This document shows, in pieces, positions 8,901-17,496 of a stretch of DNA of 64,000 bases. Source of the stretch: Winogradskyella sp. PC-19 (GTDB lineage: Bacteria; Bacteroidota; Bacteroidia; Flavobacteriales; Flavobacteriaceae); assembly GCF_002163855.1 (NCBI RefSeq), contig NZ_CP019332.1, forward strand, positions 1,901,145 through 1,965,144, given 5' to 3'. The position numbers and the translations under genes are program-made. Numbering within the stretch: position 1 is the stretch's first letter; each line of letters starts with the position of its first letter. The notes under the pieces are model-generated. The model was not told the DNA's origin. It saw only the letters and a list, made by a program, of their open reading frames with translations, and made no database searches.

Positions 8901-9521
8901 AATGGCCCGAAGCTTATCGTTAACTACAAAAAACTGAAATGGAGCTGGTGGCTCGTAAGCTGTTTGGTAATTTACAACACGCTCGTAACTATCACTAAAC
9001 CAATTTATTTTACCTGTTATAAATGATAAAAGCAAAATCACAACAGGAATAGCCGCGTACTTTAAATACTTAAGGCTAGACTTAAAGTTTATTGCCATTT
9101 GAAATGGAATCGGTTTTAATTCTGCTGATTTTTGCTCGATACTTGCTAGTAATAAATCGGATTGTTGGTTGTTTTGATTAAGTTGTAGCACATTGAGCAG
9201 TTTATCATCCACCTCAGGAAAATGATTCCCGATTAACTTACTAGCTGTTTCGTAGTCAATACCTTTTCGAAGGTTAAAAAGTTTTGCTAATGGGATAATT
9301 ATAAATCTTGTAAAGAGTGCTAATTCTACCGCTATAAAAGCCCAAAACAATATAGTTCTAGCTGTAGGGTTTAACCATAATAAATACTCAATCAAGAGTG
9401 TAATCATTAGATAAAGGACGCCAATAGCAAAAAACAAAATAGCACCTTTAAGTAATTCATTTGTGTAGAATTTCTTGATAAACTGCTGTAATTTGACTTG
9501 TATGGTCTTAAAATTGCTCAT
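5955..9521 (-). CDS. Large DUF4175-family membrane protein with coiled-coil and Gly/Lys/Glu repeat region
   Basis: 1188-residue protein of the Bacteroidota DUF4175 family, function not established. Two hydrophobic helices lie near 24-72 and a third near 150-172, followed by a beta-rich, presumably periplasmic region (about 180-480). A long, highly charged coiled coil (about 490-760, dominated by E, K and Q) follows, then a GGGGGP hinge, a Gln/Met-rich helical segment, a roughly 105-residue low-complexity stretch of G-E-K/G-x-x type (from about residue 947) and a short basic C-terminal helix. It is first in an operon-like run with ybeY (8-bp overlap). Compositional bias makes the repeat region prone to spurious open frames on both strands. 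Family call good, role unknown. Confidence 0.8.
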   Translation of the reverse strand: MSNFKTIQVKLQQFIKKFYTNELLKGAILFFAIGVLYLMITLLIEYLLWLNPTARTILFWAFIAVELALFTRFIIIPLAKLFNLRKGIDYETASKLIGNHFPEVDDKLLNVLQLNQNNQQSDLLLASIEQKSAELKPIPFQMAINFKSSLKYLKYAAIPVVILLLSFITGKINWFSDSYERVVNYQTAYEPPAPFQFFVVNDKLRAIENKDFTLIVKTVGNIIPDQVQIDYKNQTYFLQQNIPGEFQYVFSQPKEDITFSLLANDVVSKAYELNVVNVPTLVGFDMILDYPNHTQKRDEILKSTGSAVIPEGTNITWSINTKSTSDVNIYSNDTISFTRNDSGVFEASKRLYRNYSYSINTSNENLTNYESLAFSINVVKDAYPELNIKVEKDSVDQQSLYFYGQVSDDYGLRKLQLVYYSSDNETQKKVIPINISKSNFSEFVSAFPDQLDVKDGVAYNLYFEVFDNDAIHNFKNVKSTVFSYRKRTRDEEETKQLNEQNETIKNISKTFEKLEEQDKKLEELSKTQKEKEALNFNDKKKFEEFLKRQKQQEQLMKNFNKKLQKNLEEFQKEKDEKGEKDEFKEDLKERLKENEEQLKKDEKLLEELEKMTEKINKEEFSQKLEELAKQNKNKKRSMQQLLELTKRFYVTQKQQKIQKELEEISKKQEELSEKSPKENTKEAQEKLNKEFKEIQKAIDELMSENRKLRKPEDIERDKPTEESIKEDQKEAKESLEKSEPQKESEMQKAKNKQKAAAKKMKQLGKMMKQSMMSGGGGGPKIEEDVEMLRQILDNLVLFSFDQEDLMERFNEIDINHNQYGKFIIKQSTLKEHFEHVDDSLFALSLRNPKISEKINSQITDVYFNIDKSLGQLTENRIYQGVSSQQYTVTAANSLANMLSNILDNMEMSMNMQPGQGGEGEMQLPDIIMSQEELNKKMEEAMKKMQEGEKPGEGEKGEKGEKEGEEGKDGEKGKKEGESGQEGQQGKSGEKGGQESGGKEGEGKQGEGNQGENGKEGKGSEGKNGKDGKNGKNGDEDGEGEKNDGYGEGGSEEFNGELYKIYQQQQKLRQALQDKIGKEGSQGNAGDLIKQMEEVELDLINKGFTNQTLQKMMDLQHQLLKMENATFTQGEDEKRESKTNRKEYNSKTNSQIPTAKQYFNTTEILNRQALPLRSQFKKKLQDYFKSTND
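6361..6681 (-). repeat. Collagen-like Gly/Glu/Lys low-complexity tract inside the DUF4175 gene
   Basis: About 105 codons made almost only of Gly, Glu, Lys, Gln, Ser, Asn and Asp, with GEKGEKG, GKDGEKG and GKDGKNGKNG runs. The spacing is partly Gly-x-x but has no proline, so it is not a collagen triple helix; a flexible polyampholyte linker is more likely. The DNA is near-repetitive and could vary in length between strains. Confidence 0.8.
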
Positions 9522-9674
9522 GCTGACTTCAATAACTTACTAATCTACAATTTTATTTTAAGTGACGATTTCATAAATTTGATAAGTTTCTGTTAATTTA
9601 GACTGTTTTGGTGTTAAATTGGGTCAAAATTATTCAATTTCATCATTTTTTAAACAAACACTCTTTAAATACCT

Positions 9675-10718
9675 ATGAAAGACCTCAAATATTTAGCCGC
9701 GTTTTCAATTCCTTTGTTTGCTTTTTTAGGTTTATATCTTCAAGGGTATTGGGTATGGGCAACGCCAATATTTGCATTTGTATGCATTCCTGTTTTGGAA
9801 CTAATATTTCCTGTAGATACAGATAATTTTTCTGAATCAGAAGTTGATAGTCGATTAAAGAAAAGACTTTTTGATTGGCTTTTGTACCTAAATTTACCTA
9901 TCGTTTTTGGTTTAGTGGCTTACGGTTTGTTTGTAGTTACAAGTTTTAGTCTTGAAACCTATGAGTTTGTGGGGCTAATTATTTCGGTCGGAATTGTGTT
10001 AGGAGTTAATGGGATTAATGTTGCTCATGAACTTGGTCATAGACAGACTACAAATGAACGTTTTATAGGCAAAGCACTGCTTATTCCGAGTTTCTATATG
10101 CACTTTTTCATAGAGCATAATTATGGGCATCATTTGCATGCAGCTACTCCTGAAGACCCAGCAACGGCAAGGTATAATCAGTCCGTGTATTCATTTTGGT
10201 TAACCTCAACATTTCGTCAATATTTTAATGCTTGGAATATTCAAATGAAGCTATTGAGAAATAATTCGCGTTCATTTTTTGGCATTAAAAATGACATGCT
10301 TTGGTATAGCTTAATTCAAATTACCTATTTAGTTATGGTTTCGTTTTACTTTGGTTCAACTGGATTAATTTTTGCTTTAGCCTCGGGAGTCGTTGGGTTT
10401 ATTTTATTAGAAACGGTAAACTATATCGAGCATTACGGCTTATTACGTTTACAAACAAAATCGGGTAGGTATGAGCGTGTAAGAGAGATGCACTCATGGA
10501 ATTCAAATCACGTTATTGGGCGCATTGTTTTATATGAATTAACACGTCATAGTGATCACCACTATAAATCTTCAAAAAAATATCAAATATTAGACTGCCA
10601 TGACGAAAGTCCTCAAATGCCCTTCGGCTATCCAACATCAATGGTATTGGCTATGCTACCGCCGCTTTGGTTTAAGATTATGAATAAGCGTGTACCAAAA
10701 AGCATGATACTAAGTTAA
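9675..10718 (+). CDS. AlkB-type membrane alkane 1-monooxygenase
   Basis: 347-residue integral membrane non-haem di-iron hydroxylase. All four AlkB histidine boxes are present: HELGHR (118-123), EHNYGHHLHA (147-156), NYIEHYG (249-255) and RHSDHH (291-296), with the conserved HSWNSNH between the last two. Hydrophobic helices lie near 5-45, 68-112 and 210-248. AlkB enzymes oxidise medium-chain alkanes or other terminal methyl groups using electrons from rubredoxin. No rubredoxin, rubredoxin reductase or alcohol dehydrogenase is encoded nearby, so the partner must lie elsewhere and the physiological substrate is open. It is a single-gene unit, convergent to none and tandem with the following lipoprotein gene. 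Confidence 0.9.
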   Translation: MKDLKYLAAFSIPLFAFLGLYLQGYWVWATPIFAFVCIPVLELIFPVDTDNFSESEVDSRLKKRLFDWLLYLNLPIVFGLVAYGLFVVTSFSLETYEFVGLIISVGIVLGVNGINVAHELGHRQTTNERFIGKALLIPSFYMHFFIEHNYGHHLHAATPEDPATARYNQSVYSFWLTSTFRQYFNAWNIQMKLLRNNSRSFFGIKNDMLWYSLIQITYLVMVSFYFGSTGLIFALASGVVGFILLETVNYIEHYGLLRLQTKSGRYERVREMHSWNSNHVIGRIVLYELTRHSDHHYKSSKKYQILDCHDESPQMPFGYPTSMVLAMLPPLWFKIMNKRVPKSMILS

Positions 10719-10819
10719 CCAAAGTTTAGATTCTAGATATTTATACTTCAAACCATTGGTGAATTAACCATTACGTCTGATTTTCTTACATTTACAAACT
10801 ATTATTCAATCAATCAAAC

Positions 10820-13420
10820 ATGAAAACCTTTACTAAATACCTTTCTTTTTGTTTTTTAATTCTCTTTTTTTCTTGTGTCAACGAACCCGTAGATTTAAGT
10901 ATACCAAATGGTGAAGACCCAACACCAATTCTTGTAAATTTTGAAGAAAATTTTGGTTCGCAAGTTACCGCTGATTTCTTTGGGAGAATTGTTGATGAAG
11001 ACAAAATGCCTCTCGAAGGTGTATCAATCATAATTGGTTCTACAACGACAACCACAGATGCATTTGGTATTTTTTCTATTAAAGACGCTAATGCCTTTGA
11101 AAACTTTGCCTACATCACTGCAAGAAAAGCTGGCTATATAGACGGTTCTAGGAGTTTAGTACCGTCAATTACTGAGGTAAATCAAGTTGAAATAATGTTA
11201 TTGAAAGAAGATATTACTGCAACCATTTCTTCTGGTGTAATAGCTGAGGTTAATTTAGGAAATGGTGCTTCTGTAACTTTTGATGGTAACTTTCAGACAG
11301 AAAACGGCGCTGAATATAATGGCGATGTTAAGGTTGTTCTAAAACATTTAAATCCTGATGATAGTGATATGACTATGATGATGCCTGGAATGCTATTCGC
11401 ACAAAACTCCAACGGTGGTCCGGTTGCTTTAGAAACTTATGGCATGTTGGCTGTCGAATTGTTTTCAATTGGAGATGAATCGCTTCAGCTTGCTGATAAT
11501 AGTACTGCGCAGATTAAAATCCCATTACCAAATAACACTATAAATCCTCCTACAATAATGCCGTTATGGAATTTTGACGATGAAAAAGGCTATTGGATTG
11601 AAGAAGGAGAGGCTACTTTAGAGGGTAATTTCTACATCGGTAGTGTAAGTCACTTTTCGTTTTGGAACTATGATTTTCCTTATCCGTCAATAAATTTATG
11701 TATAACACTTCAGGATACTAATGGCAATCTGTTGCCAAATACAGCTTTGGATTTATATTCAGAATTACTAAATATTACCGGGACGTATGGCTATACAAAC
11801 AATGCCGGTGTAGAATGTGGCTTGGTACCTGCTGACGAAGAGCTTACAGTTAGTGTGTATAGTAGCTTGTGCCAAAACTCACCTTTTACGACTACTATTG
11901 GCCCATTTTCAAGCGATACCAATACAACTATTATTGTTGAATTAGAAAATAATGTCACCTTATCAGGAACGTTTTTAGACTGTGACGGTAATGCTATTGA
12001 GAATGGTTACGTTCAATTTTTTGTTAATGGTCAGTCACAACTTATTCCTGTTTCTAATGGGGCAATCGATTACACCTTTAACAGTTGTGGTGCTTCGGAC
12101 TATTCTTTAACGGGTATTGATTTGGAGAACGACCAATCTACTGAAGTTATTACAGGAACTATTGATGCGAATACAACAACAATAGATTTAGGTGAATTTA
12201 GTGCATGTACGGCTTTTGATGATGCGGATAACGATTCTATCGCTGATGTTTTAGAGGATGTCGATGGTGATGGTAATCTAGATAATGATGACACCGATGG
12301 TGACAGTATTCCTAACTATTTAGATGAGGATGATGACAACGACGGCATAAACACCATAAATGAAGATTACGACGGTGATAACGACCCAACCAATGACGAT
12401 ACTGATGACGATGGTATTGCAAATTATTTGGACGCTAACGATTTAAATCTTTTTGATGCAGAAACTGGAGGTAATGGTTGTGAACCTGTGACTTATGATT
12501 TTGGTGCTTTGTTTGCCAACATTTACAATGTGCCAAACACAGATTATGTGTTTTATGAAACTGAAGCAGACGCAACATCAGAAATCAACTCTATAACATT
12601 GCCTTATACACTTCCATTTGCGGATGCGGTTTTAAATCCAACAATATTTGTAAAAGCAACAAGTAGCATTACTGGTCAAACAAGAATTGCTAGTACATTC
12701 TTGTTCTTAAATTATTTAGACACTGACAACGATGGATTAACTGATTGTGAGGAGATAACAGGTATTGACGACCCTAGCACTAATTTGGTGCCAACTGGAA
12801 TTAGTGATGAAAATGACCCTAACGACCCTAACAATGTGGTTACAAGCCCTAATGATGGTTTGCTAGAGGTTTGCGACGATAACAACGATGGTTTTGCTGA
12901 GTTTAATCTTAGTAGTATGGATGCTTTTTACTTAAATGGTAATGACCCGAGCATTTTTCAAATATCATATCATCTAACTGAAGCTGACGCCTTTAATGAT
13001 GTAAGCCCACTTCCAATTTTATTTACCAATACTACAAACCCGCAGATATTGCATGTTAGAATTTTTGACAACAATACAGGAAACCTAGATATAGCCCTGT
13101 TAACTTTAGAGGTTAACGAATCTCCCATAATTCCGGCAGATTTATCTTTGACTGAATGTGATGTTAATGCGGATGGATTAGCTGCTTTTAATTTAAGTAC
13201 TATAGATACACAAATAGCTGATGAAAACCCCAATAACGATGTTATCATAACGTATTATAACTCACAAGCTGATGCAGAATCTGGAGTCAACCCAATTGAT
13301 TCTGCTGGTTTTTCTAATACTGATGTCAGTTCTCAAACTCTTTTTATTAGAGTTGAAAACATAGCCTCTGGCTGTGTTAGTTTAGGAGACGTAAGTTTAG
13401 TTGTAGATACAGGCTGTTAA
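10820..13420 (+). CDS. Large surface lipoprotein with carboxypeptidase-regulatory and thrombospondin type 3 repeats
   Basis: 866 residues. The signal ends in FLILFFSC, with Cys19 as the probable lipidation site. Residues about 53-112 form a carboxypeptidase regulatory-like (transthyretin-type) domain (GRIVDEDKMPLEGVSIIIG). A beta-rich central region follows, then an Asp-rich calcium-binding block of thrombospondin type 3 repeats (about 467-545, DVDGDGNLDNDDTDGD). The last 200 residues hold two copies of a module seen in flavobacterial surface proteins, running from a CDxNxDG start to a GCVSLGDVSLVV-like end. I see no type IX secretion C-terminal signal, in keeping with lipid anchoring. Probable outer-membrane surface adhesin or structural protein; ligand unknown. 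A strong terminator follows. Confidence 0.75.
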   Translation: MKTFTKYLSFCFLILFFSCVNEPVDLSIPNGEDPTPILVNFEENFGSQVTADFFGRIVDEDKMPLEGVSIIIGSTTTTTDAFGIFSIKDANAFENFAYITARKAGYIDGSRSLVPSITEVNQVEIMLLKEDITATISSGVIAEVNLGNGASVTFDGNFQTENGAEYNGDVKVVLKHLNPDDSDMTMMMPGMLFAQNSNGGPVALETYGMLAVELFSIGDESLQLADNSTAQIKIPLPNNTINPPTIMPLWNFDDEKGYWIEEGEATLEGNFYIGSVSHFSFWNYDFPYPSINLCITLQDTNGNLLPNTALDLYSELLNITGTYGYTNNAGVECGLVPADEELTVSVYSSLCQNSPFTTTIGPFSSDTNTTIIVELENNVTLSGTFLDCDGNAIENGYVQFFVNGQSQLIPVSNGAIDYTFNSCGASDYSLTGIDLENDQSTEVITGTIDANTTTIDLGEFSACTAFDDADNDSIADVLEDVDGDGNLDNDDTDGDSIPNYLDEDDDNDGINTINEDYDGDNDPTNDDTDDDGIANYLDANDLNLFDAETGGNGCEPVTYDFGALFANIYNVPNTDYVFYETEADATSEINSITLPYTLPFADAVLNPTIFVKATSSITGQTRIASTFLFLNYLDTDNDGLTDCEEITGIDDPSTNLVPTGISDENDPNDPNNVVTSPNDGLLEVCDDNNDGFAEFNLSSMDAFYLNGNDPSIFQISYHLTEADAFNDVSPLPILFTNTTNPQILHVRIFDNNTGNLDIALLTLEVNESPIIPADLSLTECDVNADGLAAFNLSTIDTQIADENPNNDVIITYYNSQADAESGVNPIDSAGFSNTDVSSQTLFIRVENIASGCVSLGDVSLVVDTGC

Positions 13421-13441
13421 ATAATAAAAACTAATTATACT

Positions 13442-13473
13442 AAAAGCTCTTTTAATTAAAGGAGCTTTTTTTG
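13442..13473 (+). terminator. Rho-independent terminator of the surface lipoprotein gene
   Basis: A 12-bp stem around AAAAGCTC and GAGCTTTT with an AATT loop, then seven T residues. It lies 22 bp after the lipoprotein stop, and its T-run overlaps the -33 element of the gltX promoter. Confidence 0.85.
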
Positions 13474-13500
13474 TTGGCTTCAATTATCAAACTATCTTTG
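13470..13500 (+). promoter_or_regulatory. gltX promoter, full Bacteroidota consensus
   Basis: TTTG (13470-13473), a 19-nt spacer, then TATCTTTG (13493-13500): an exact match to the -33/-7 promoter form of Bacteroidota. The gltX ATG follows 17 nt later, giving a very short leader. Confidence 0.8.
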
Positions 13501-13517
13501 CGCTTTAATTTATAGCT

Positions 13518-15032
13518 ATGTCTAAAAACGTACGTGTGCGCTTTGCACCAAGTCCAACAGGACCTTTACATATTGGTGGTGTAAGAACTGCGCTTTTCAA
13601 CTATTTATTCGCAAAAAAACATGGTGGCGATTTTGTCTTACGCATTGAAGATACCGACCAAAACCGTTATGTTGAAGGTGCTGAAGATTATATAGTTGAT
13701 GCACTAAATTGGTGTAATATTCCTTTTGATGAAGGGCCAGGAAAAAATGAAAAATTCGGGCCATACAGACAAAGTGAACGAAAGCATTTATATAAACAAT
13801 ATGCCGATAAATTAATTACTGAAGGTAAAGCCTATTATGCTTTTGATACAGCTGAAGCATTAGACGCTGAACGCAAAGGGCATGAAGCTGAAGGAAAGAC
13901 TTTCATTTACAACTGGCACAATCGCGAAAAAGGCCGTTTGGTAAACTCATTAGTTTTAACTGCTGAAGAAACACAGGCTAAAATTGATGCAGGCGAAAAT
14001 TATGTGGTTAGATTTAAGTCACCTCAGGACGAGACGCTTCATCTAAAAGATATTATTCGTGGAGATATTAAAATTGACACCAATGTTTTAGATGATAAAA
14101 TTTTATTTAAAAGTGACGGAATGCCAACCTATCACCTAGCTAACATTGTTGATGACCATTTAATGGATATCACTCATGTTATTCGTGGTGAAGAATGGTT
14201 ACCGTCTTTGGCTTTACATAAATTATTGTATAATGCTTTTGGTTGGGAAGCGCCAGAATTTGCGCATTTACCCTTAATTTTAAAACCAACAGGAAAAGGG
14301 AAATTGAGTAAACGAGATGGCGATAAATTAGGTTTTCCAGTATTTCCTTTGGAATATAAAGCTCCAGACGGAACTGTTTCAAAAGGTTATAAAGAAGATG
14401 GGTACTTCTCTGAAGCTGTCATTAATTTTTTAGCCTTTTTAGGCTGGAATCCAGGAACCGAACAAGAGTTGTTTTCTCTTGAAAACTTGATTTCAGAGTT
14501 TGATTTAGAGCGTGTAAACAAAGCTGGTGCACGTTTTGACCCTGACAAAACGAAATGGTTTAACCACCAATACATGCAACAACAATTAGATTTAAATTTA
14601 GCTGAACAGTTTAAAGCGCTTCATGCTGAATTATCAGAAATTGACGTAAACTATATTGCTTTAGTTGTTGGTTTGATTAAAGAGCGTGCAACGTTTGTTA
14701 ATGAGTTTTGGGGATTAAGTCATTTCTTTTTTACGACACCAACGTCTTATGATGAAAAGGCTTCTAAAAAAGCATTAAAAGAAGGTACGTCTGAAATTAT
14801 GGAAACTGTAAAAGGTCTTGTATTAAAGACTAACGACTTTTCAGTTGAAAATCTTCAAACGAATATTAAAGGTTGGATAACAGATAACGAAATTGGTTTC
14901 GGGAAAGTCATGATGCCATTGCGATTGGCTTTAGTTGGAGCGCTTCAAGGACCAGATGTTTTTGATATCATGTTTATGATTGGTAAAAACGAAACTGTAA
15001 AGCGTATAGACAATTTAATTAAATCGATATAA
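13518..15032 (+). CDS. gltX: Glutamyl-tRNA synthetase
   Basis: Class I aminoacyl-tRNA synthetase charging tRNA-Glu; 504 residues, a usual length. The HIGH signature appears as PSPTGPLHIGG (12-22) and the KMSKS loop as KLSKR (about 263). RIEDTDQNR and the GEEWLPSLALHKLL segment are family features. A glutaminyl-tRNA synthetase gene is also present 2.5 kb away, so this GluRS is probably discriminating and need not mischarge tRNA-Gln. It is monocistronic, between the promoter at 13470 and a short repeat-containing gap. Confidence 0.97.
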   Translation: MSKNVRVRFAPSPTGPLHIGGVRTALFNYLFAKKHGGDFVLRIEDTDQNRYVEGAEDYIVDALNWCNIPFDEGPGKNEKFGPYRQSERKHLYKQYADKLITEGKAYYAFDTAEALDAERKGHEAEGKTFIYNWHNREKGRLVNSLVLTAEETQAKIDAGENYVVRFKSPQDETLHLKDIIRGDIKIDTNVLDDKILFKSDGMPTYHLANIVDDHLMDITHVIRGEEWLPSLALHKLLYNAFGWEAPEFAHLPLILKPTGKGKLSKRDGDKLGFPVFPLEYKAPDGTVSKGYKEDGYFSEAVINFLAFLGWNPGTEQELFSLENLISEFDLERVNKAGARFDPDKTKWFNHQYMQQQLDLNLAEQFKALHAELSEIDVNYIALVVGLIKERATFVNEFWGLSHFFFTTPTSYDEKASKKALKEGTSEIMETVKGLVLKTNDFSVENLQTNIKGWITDNEIGFGKVMMPLRLALVGALQGPDVFDIMFMIGKNETVKRIDNLIKSI

Positions 15033-15038
15033 ATTATT

Positions 15039-15066
15039 CAGATTCTTCGCTTGGCTCAGAATGACA
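15039..15066 (+). repeat. Dispersed short repeat remnant
   Basis: The sequence around TTCTTCGCTTGGCTCAGAAT followed by GACA resembles a dispersed palindromic repeat family I recall from many flavobacterial intergenic regions. It lies 7 bp after gltX. A related copy sits inside rnr (26471-26499), sharing the core (T)TCG-CT-GCTC-GA-TGACA pattern. Confidence 0.5.
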
Positions 15067-15101
15067 TTCAGATGAAGAAATGAATGCTGAGTATTTACAA
15101 A

Positions 15102-15767
15102 TCAAAACACAAACATAGCAGAGAAAACAAACATGTTCTGATTGCCTTTAAAATCAACATCTTCAGAGAATGTTTTATCATTTAGTTTTCCTAAAATGTT
15201 TGTAAAGCCATAAATATACTGTCCTCTTATCTTGAAACTGTCAAAACCAGCGGTCAAACCAACTGTTGCATTAACATTAAAATTAGAGATTTCTAATATG
15301 TCATTTGCTCTTATGGTATTAAAACCGTCAATGATATAAGTTTCTTTTGTTTCGTCTTCAAGGTCTAAATCACTGTTGTATTGTAGCATTGGTCCAGCAT
15401 CTAAAGTCAAGTATTTTTTTATGAGTTTGAGATGGCCAACTAAAGCTATCTGCGCTGTAAATATTTTATAATCAACAAATTCTGCCTGAGTACCGCCAAG
15501 AGGTAAAGCGGCTATACCCAATTTGTTTTCCCCTAACTGAATGTTGTAACTCACATTATACCAACGGTGCGGTATATCAACAGTTGCAGCCAAACCAACT
15601 ATCCAACCATTTCCTTTTTCTGTAGCAAAATTGTCTGTATCAATATCGAACTGTGTTAAACCTCCATAAACTCCTATACCGTTTTGGATACGGTAATTTT
15701 GAGCCGAGCTAATTGTAACAAAAAGTAGGCTTAAGACGACAAATGTTTGTAATGATTTTATTTTCAT
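15102..15767 (-). CDS. Secreted outer-membrane beta-barrel protein, function unknown
   Basis: 221 residues with a classical signal peptide that probably cleaves after VTISSA, giving a mature N-terminus QNYRIQNGIG. The body alternates hydrophobic and polar residues with aromatic caps (ALVGHLKLIKKYLTLDAGP, FKIRGQYIYGFTNIL) and ends in a terminal Phe (FSAMFVF), typical of small outer-membrane barrels of about 8-10 strands. I do not recognise a specific family or ligand. It lies alone between gltX (convergent) and the SPFH gene (divergent). Confidence 0.7.
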   Translation of the reverse strand: MKIKSLQTFVVLSLLFVTISSAQNYRIQNGIGVYGGLTQFDIDTDNFATEKGNGWIVGLAATVDIPHRWYNVSYNIQLGENKLGIAALPLGGTQAEFVDYKIFTAQIALVGHLKLIKKYLTLDAGPMLQYNSDLDLEDETKETYIIDGFNTIRANDILEISNFNVNATVGLTAGFDSFKIRGQYIYGFTNILGKLNDKTFSEDVDFKGNQNMFVFSAMFVF

Positions 15768-15908
15768 AGTAGTTGGGGTTTATTTAAAAGCAAACCTAAG
15801 AAAAACTTTAGTCAATCAATTTTATTTTTCAATTAAGTCGACAAGTCTAAAAATATAACTTAAATTTAGTTTCATTTCGTATCTCATTAACCATTAAAAA
15901 TATAAATT

Positions 15909-16838
15909 ATGCAACCTTACTATTACATTCCTTTTGCCTTTTTTGGAGTCGTTATTTTACTCGGAGCAGTGTTTACCGTAAAACAACAAACAGCTGCTAT
16001 AGTTGAACGATTTGGAAAATTTTCTAGAATAAGTCATGCGGGTCTAAGATTTAAAATTCCATTGATTGAACGAATTGCAGGTAGGCTTAGCTTGAAAATT
16101 CAACAATTAGATGTTATTATCGAAACCAAAACTTTAGATGACGTATTTGTTCGTCTTAAAGTATCCGTTCAATACAAGGTTATTAAAGAAAAGGTTTATG
16201 AGGCGTTCTATAAACTAGATTATCCACACGATCAAATCACATCTTACGTTTTTGATGTGGTCCGTGCTGAAGTTCCAAAGATGAAACTTGATGATGTCTT
16301 TGTTCGTAAAGACGATATTGCTATTGCGGTTAAAGCAGAGCTAAATGAAGCTATGATGACCTACGGTTATGATATTATTAAAACGCTTGTAACAGATATT
16401 GACCCAGACGCTCAAGTAAAAGAAGCCATGAATAGAATTAACGCTTCTGAACGCGAAAAGATTGCTGCACAGTTTGAAGGTGATGCTGCGCGTATTTTAA
16501 TTGTCGAAAAAGCAAAAGCTGAAGCCGAAAGTAAACGTTTACAAGGTCAAGGTATTGCTGATCAGCGTCGTGAGATTGCTCGCGGATTAGAAGAGTCTGT
16601 AGAGGTGCTAAATAAAGTGGGTATTAACTCCCAAGAGGCTTCTGCGCTTATTGTTGTAACACAGCACTACGATACACTTCAGTCAATTGGTCAAGAAACT
16701 AACAGTAATCTTATTTTGTTACCAAACTCTCCGCAAGCAGGTAGTAATATGCTTAACGATATGGTCGCTAGTTTTACGGCTAGTAACCAGATTGGTGAGG
16801 CTATGAAAAACGCTAAAAACAACAAAAAAGAAGAATAG
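15909..16838 (+). CDS. SPFH/band 7 (stomatin-like) membrane protein
   Basis: 309 residues: one N-terminal membrane helix (about 5-23), then the SPFH domain (TAAIVERFGKFSRISHAGLRFKIPL and LDDVFVRLKVSVQYKV), then an Ala/Glu-rich helix that oligomerises in this family (INASEREKIAAQFEGDAARI, KAKAEAESKRLQGQGIADQR). Stomatin-like proteins form membrane rings that organise proteins or proteases; no NfeD-type or protease partner is adjacent here, so its client is unknown. The gene is monocistronic and ends at a strong bidirectional terminator. Confidence 0.9.
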   Translation: MQPYYYIPFAFFGVVILLGAVFTVKQQTAAIVERFGKFSRISHAGLRFKIPLIERIAGRLSLKIQQLDVIIETKTLDDVFVRLKVSVQYKVIKEKVYEAFYKLDYPHDQITSYVFDVVRAEVPKMKLDDVFVRKDDIAIAVKAELNEAMMTYGYDIIKTLVTDIDPDAQVKEAMNRINASEREKIAAQFEGDAARILIVEKAKAEAESKRLQGQGIADQRREIARGLEESVEVLNKVGINSQEASALIVVTQHYDTLQSIGQETNSNLILLPNSPQAGSNMLNDMVASFTASNQIGEAMKNAKNNKKEE

Positions 16839-16862
16839 TGTTCATTAACTTTTTTAAAATAA

Positions 16863-16898
16863 AAAACCCTCGAAGTACAACTTCGAGGGTTTTATTTT
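16863..16898. terminator. Bidirectional terminator between SPFH and DUF1761 genes
   Basis: A 13-bp perfect stem (AAAACCCTCGAAG / CTTCGAGGGTTTT) with a 5-nt loop, A-run before and T-run after. It can end both convergent transcripts. Confidence 0.88.
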
Positions 16899-16911
16899 TA
16901 TTATAAGTAAT

Positions 16912-17400
16912 CTAAACCCATCCACATAAGATTGCTCCCATAATTGTAAGTACAAGTGTCCAGTAACCAACGTTTATAAAAATATGTTTCCATGATTTTC
17001 TTTCAAACAAGCCGTTGGTACCCATAATTGGTAATACAATGAATATTCCAGCTAATAAACCATGTAATGCGCCGTGTTTATAAGTTCTAAAATTAGTACC
17101 ATAGTCGTCCATAAACGCTTGAAAAGATGGTAAGATACCTTCAACAGTTGGGTCGCCACCAATCATTTGTACAGCACCAGTTTGGTGAATGGTTAAAAAC
17201 TGTAGAAAAAAGGATAATAAAACCGAAAAAATGAGTGATACACCAAAGATAACAGCCATGTTTCCGCTTTTCATCTTTTCTTCAGTCATGCCAGATTCTC
17301 GCATCCAAACGTTCCCAAAAAGAGCTGGATTATACCATAAGAATCCTAAAACTAGAGGTACAACAGCAGCAACCGCTATTGCTAAATAATTAAATTCCAT
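16912..17400 (-). CDS. DUF1761 membrane protein
   Basis: 162 residues with four hydrophobic helices (about 3-22, 48-68, 108-125, 142-160). The FLWYNPALFGNVWMRESGM segment after the first helix is the hallmark of the DUF1761 family, whose function is not established. It is convergent with the SPFH gene and downstream of the glnS terminator, so it is probably transcribed separately from glnS. Confidence 0.82.
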   Translation of the reverse strand: MEFNYLAIAVAAVVPLVLGFLWYNPALFGNVWMRESGMTEEKMKSGNMAVIFGVSLIFSVLLSFFLQFLTIHQTGAVQMIGGDPTVEGILPSFQAFMDDYGTNFRTYKHGALHGLLAGIFIVLPIMGTNGLFERKSWKHIFINVGYWTLVLTIMGAILCGWV

Positions 17401-17438
17401 TTGATTTGATTTTTAGTTAGTATGATTTAAAAGTACAA

Positions 17439-17470
17439 AAAAACCTCTAAGAGTATTCCTAGAGGTTTTT
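17439..17470 (-). terminator. Terminator of glnS
   Basis: An 11-bp stem (AAAAACCTCTA / TAGAGGTTTTT) with a 10-nt loop. It lies 27 bp after the glnS stop and before the DUF1761 start, with T-runs in both directions. Confidence 0.75.
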
Positions 17471-17496
17471 TAATCTTATCATTTTAAGAGAATATC

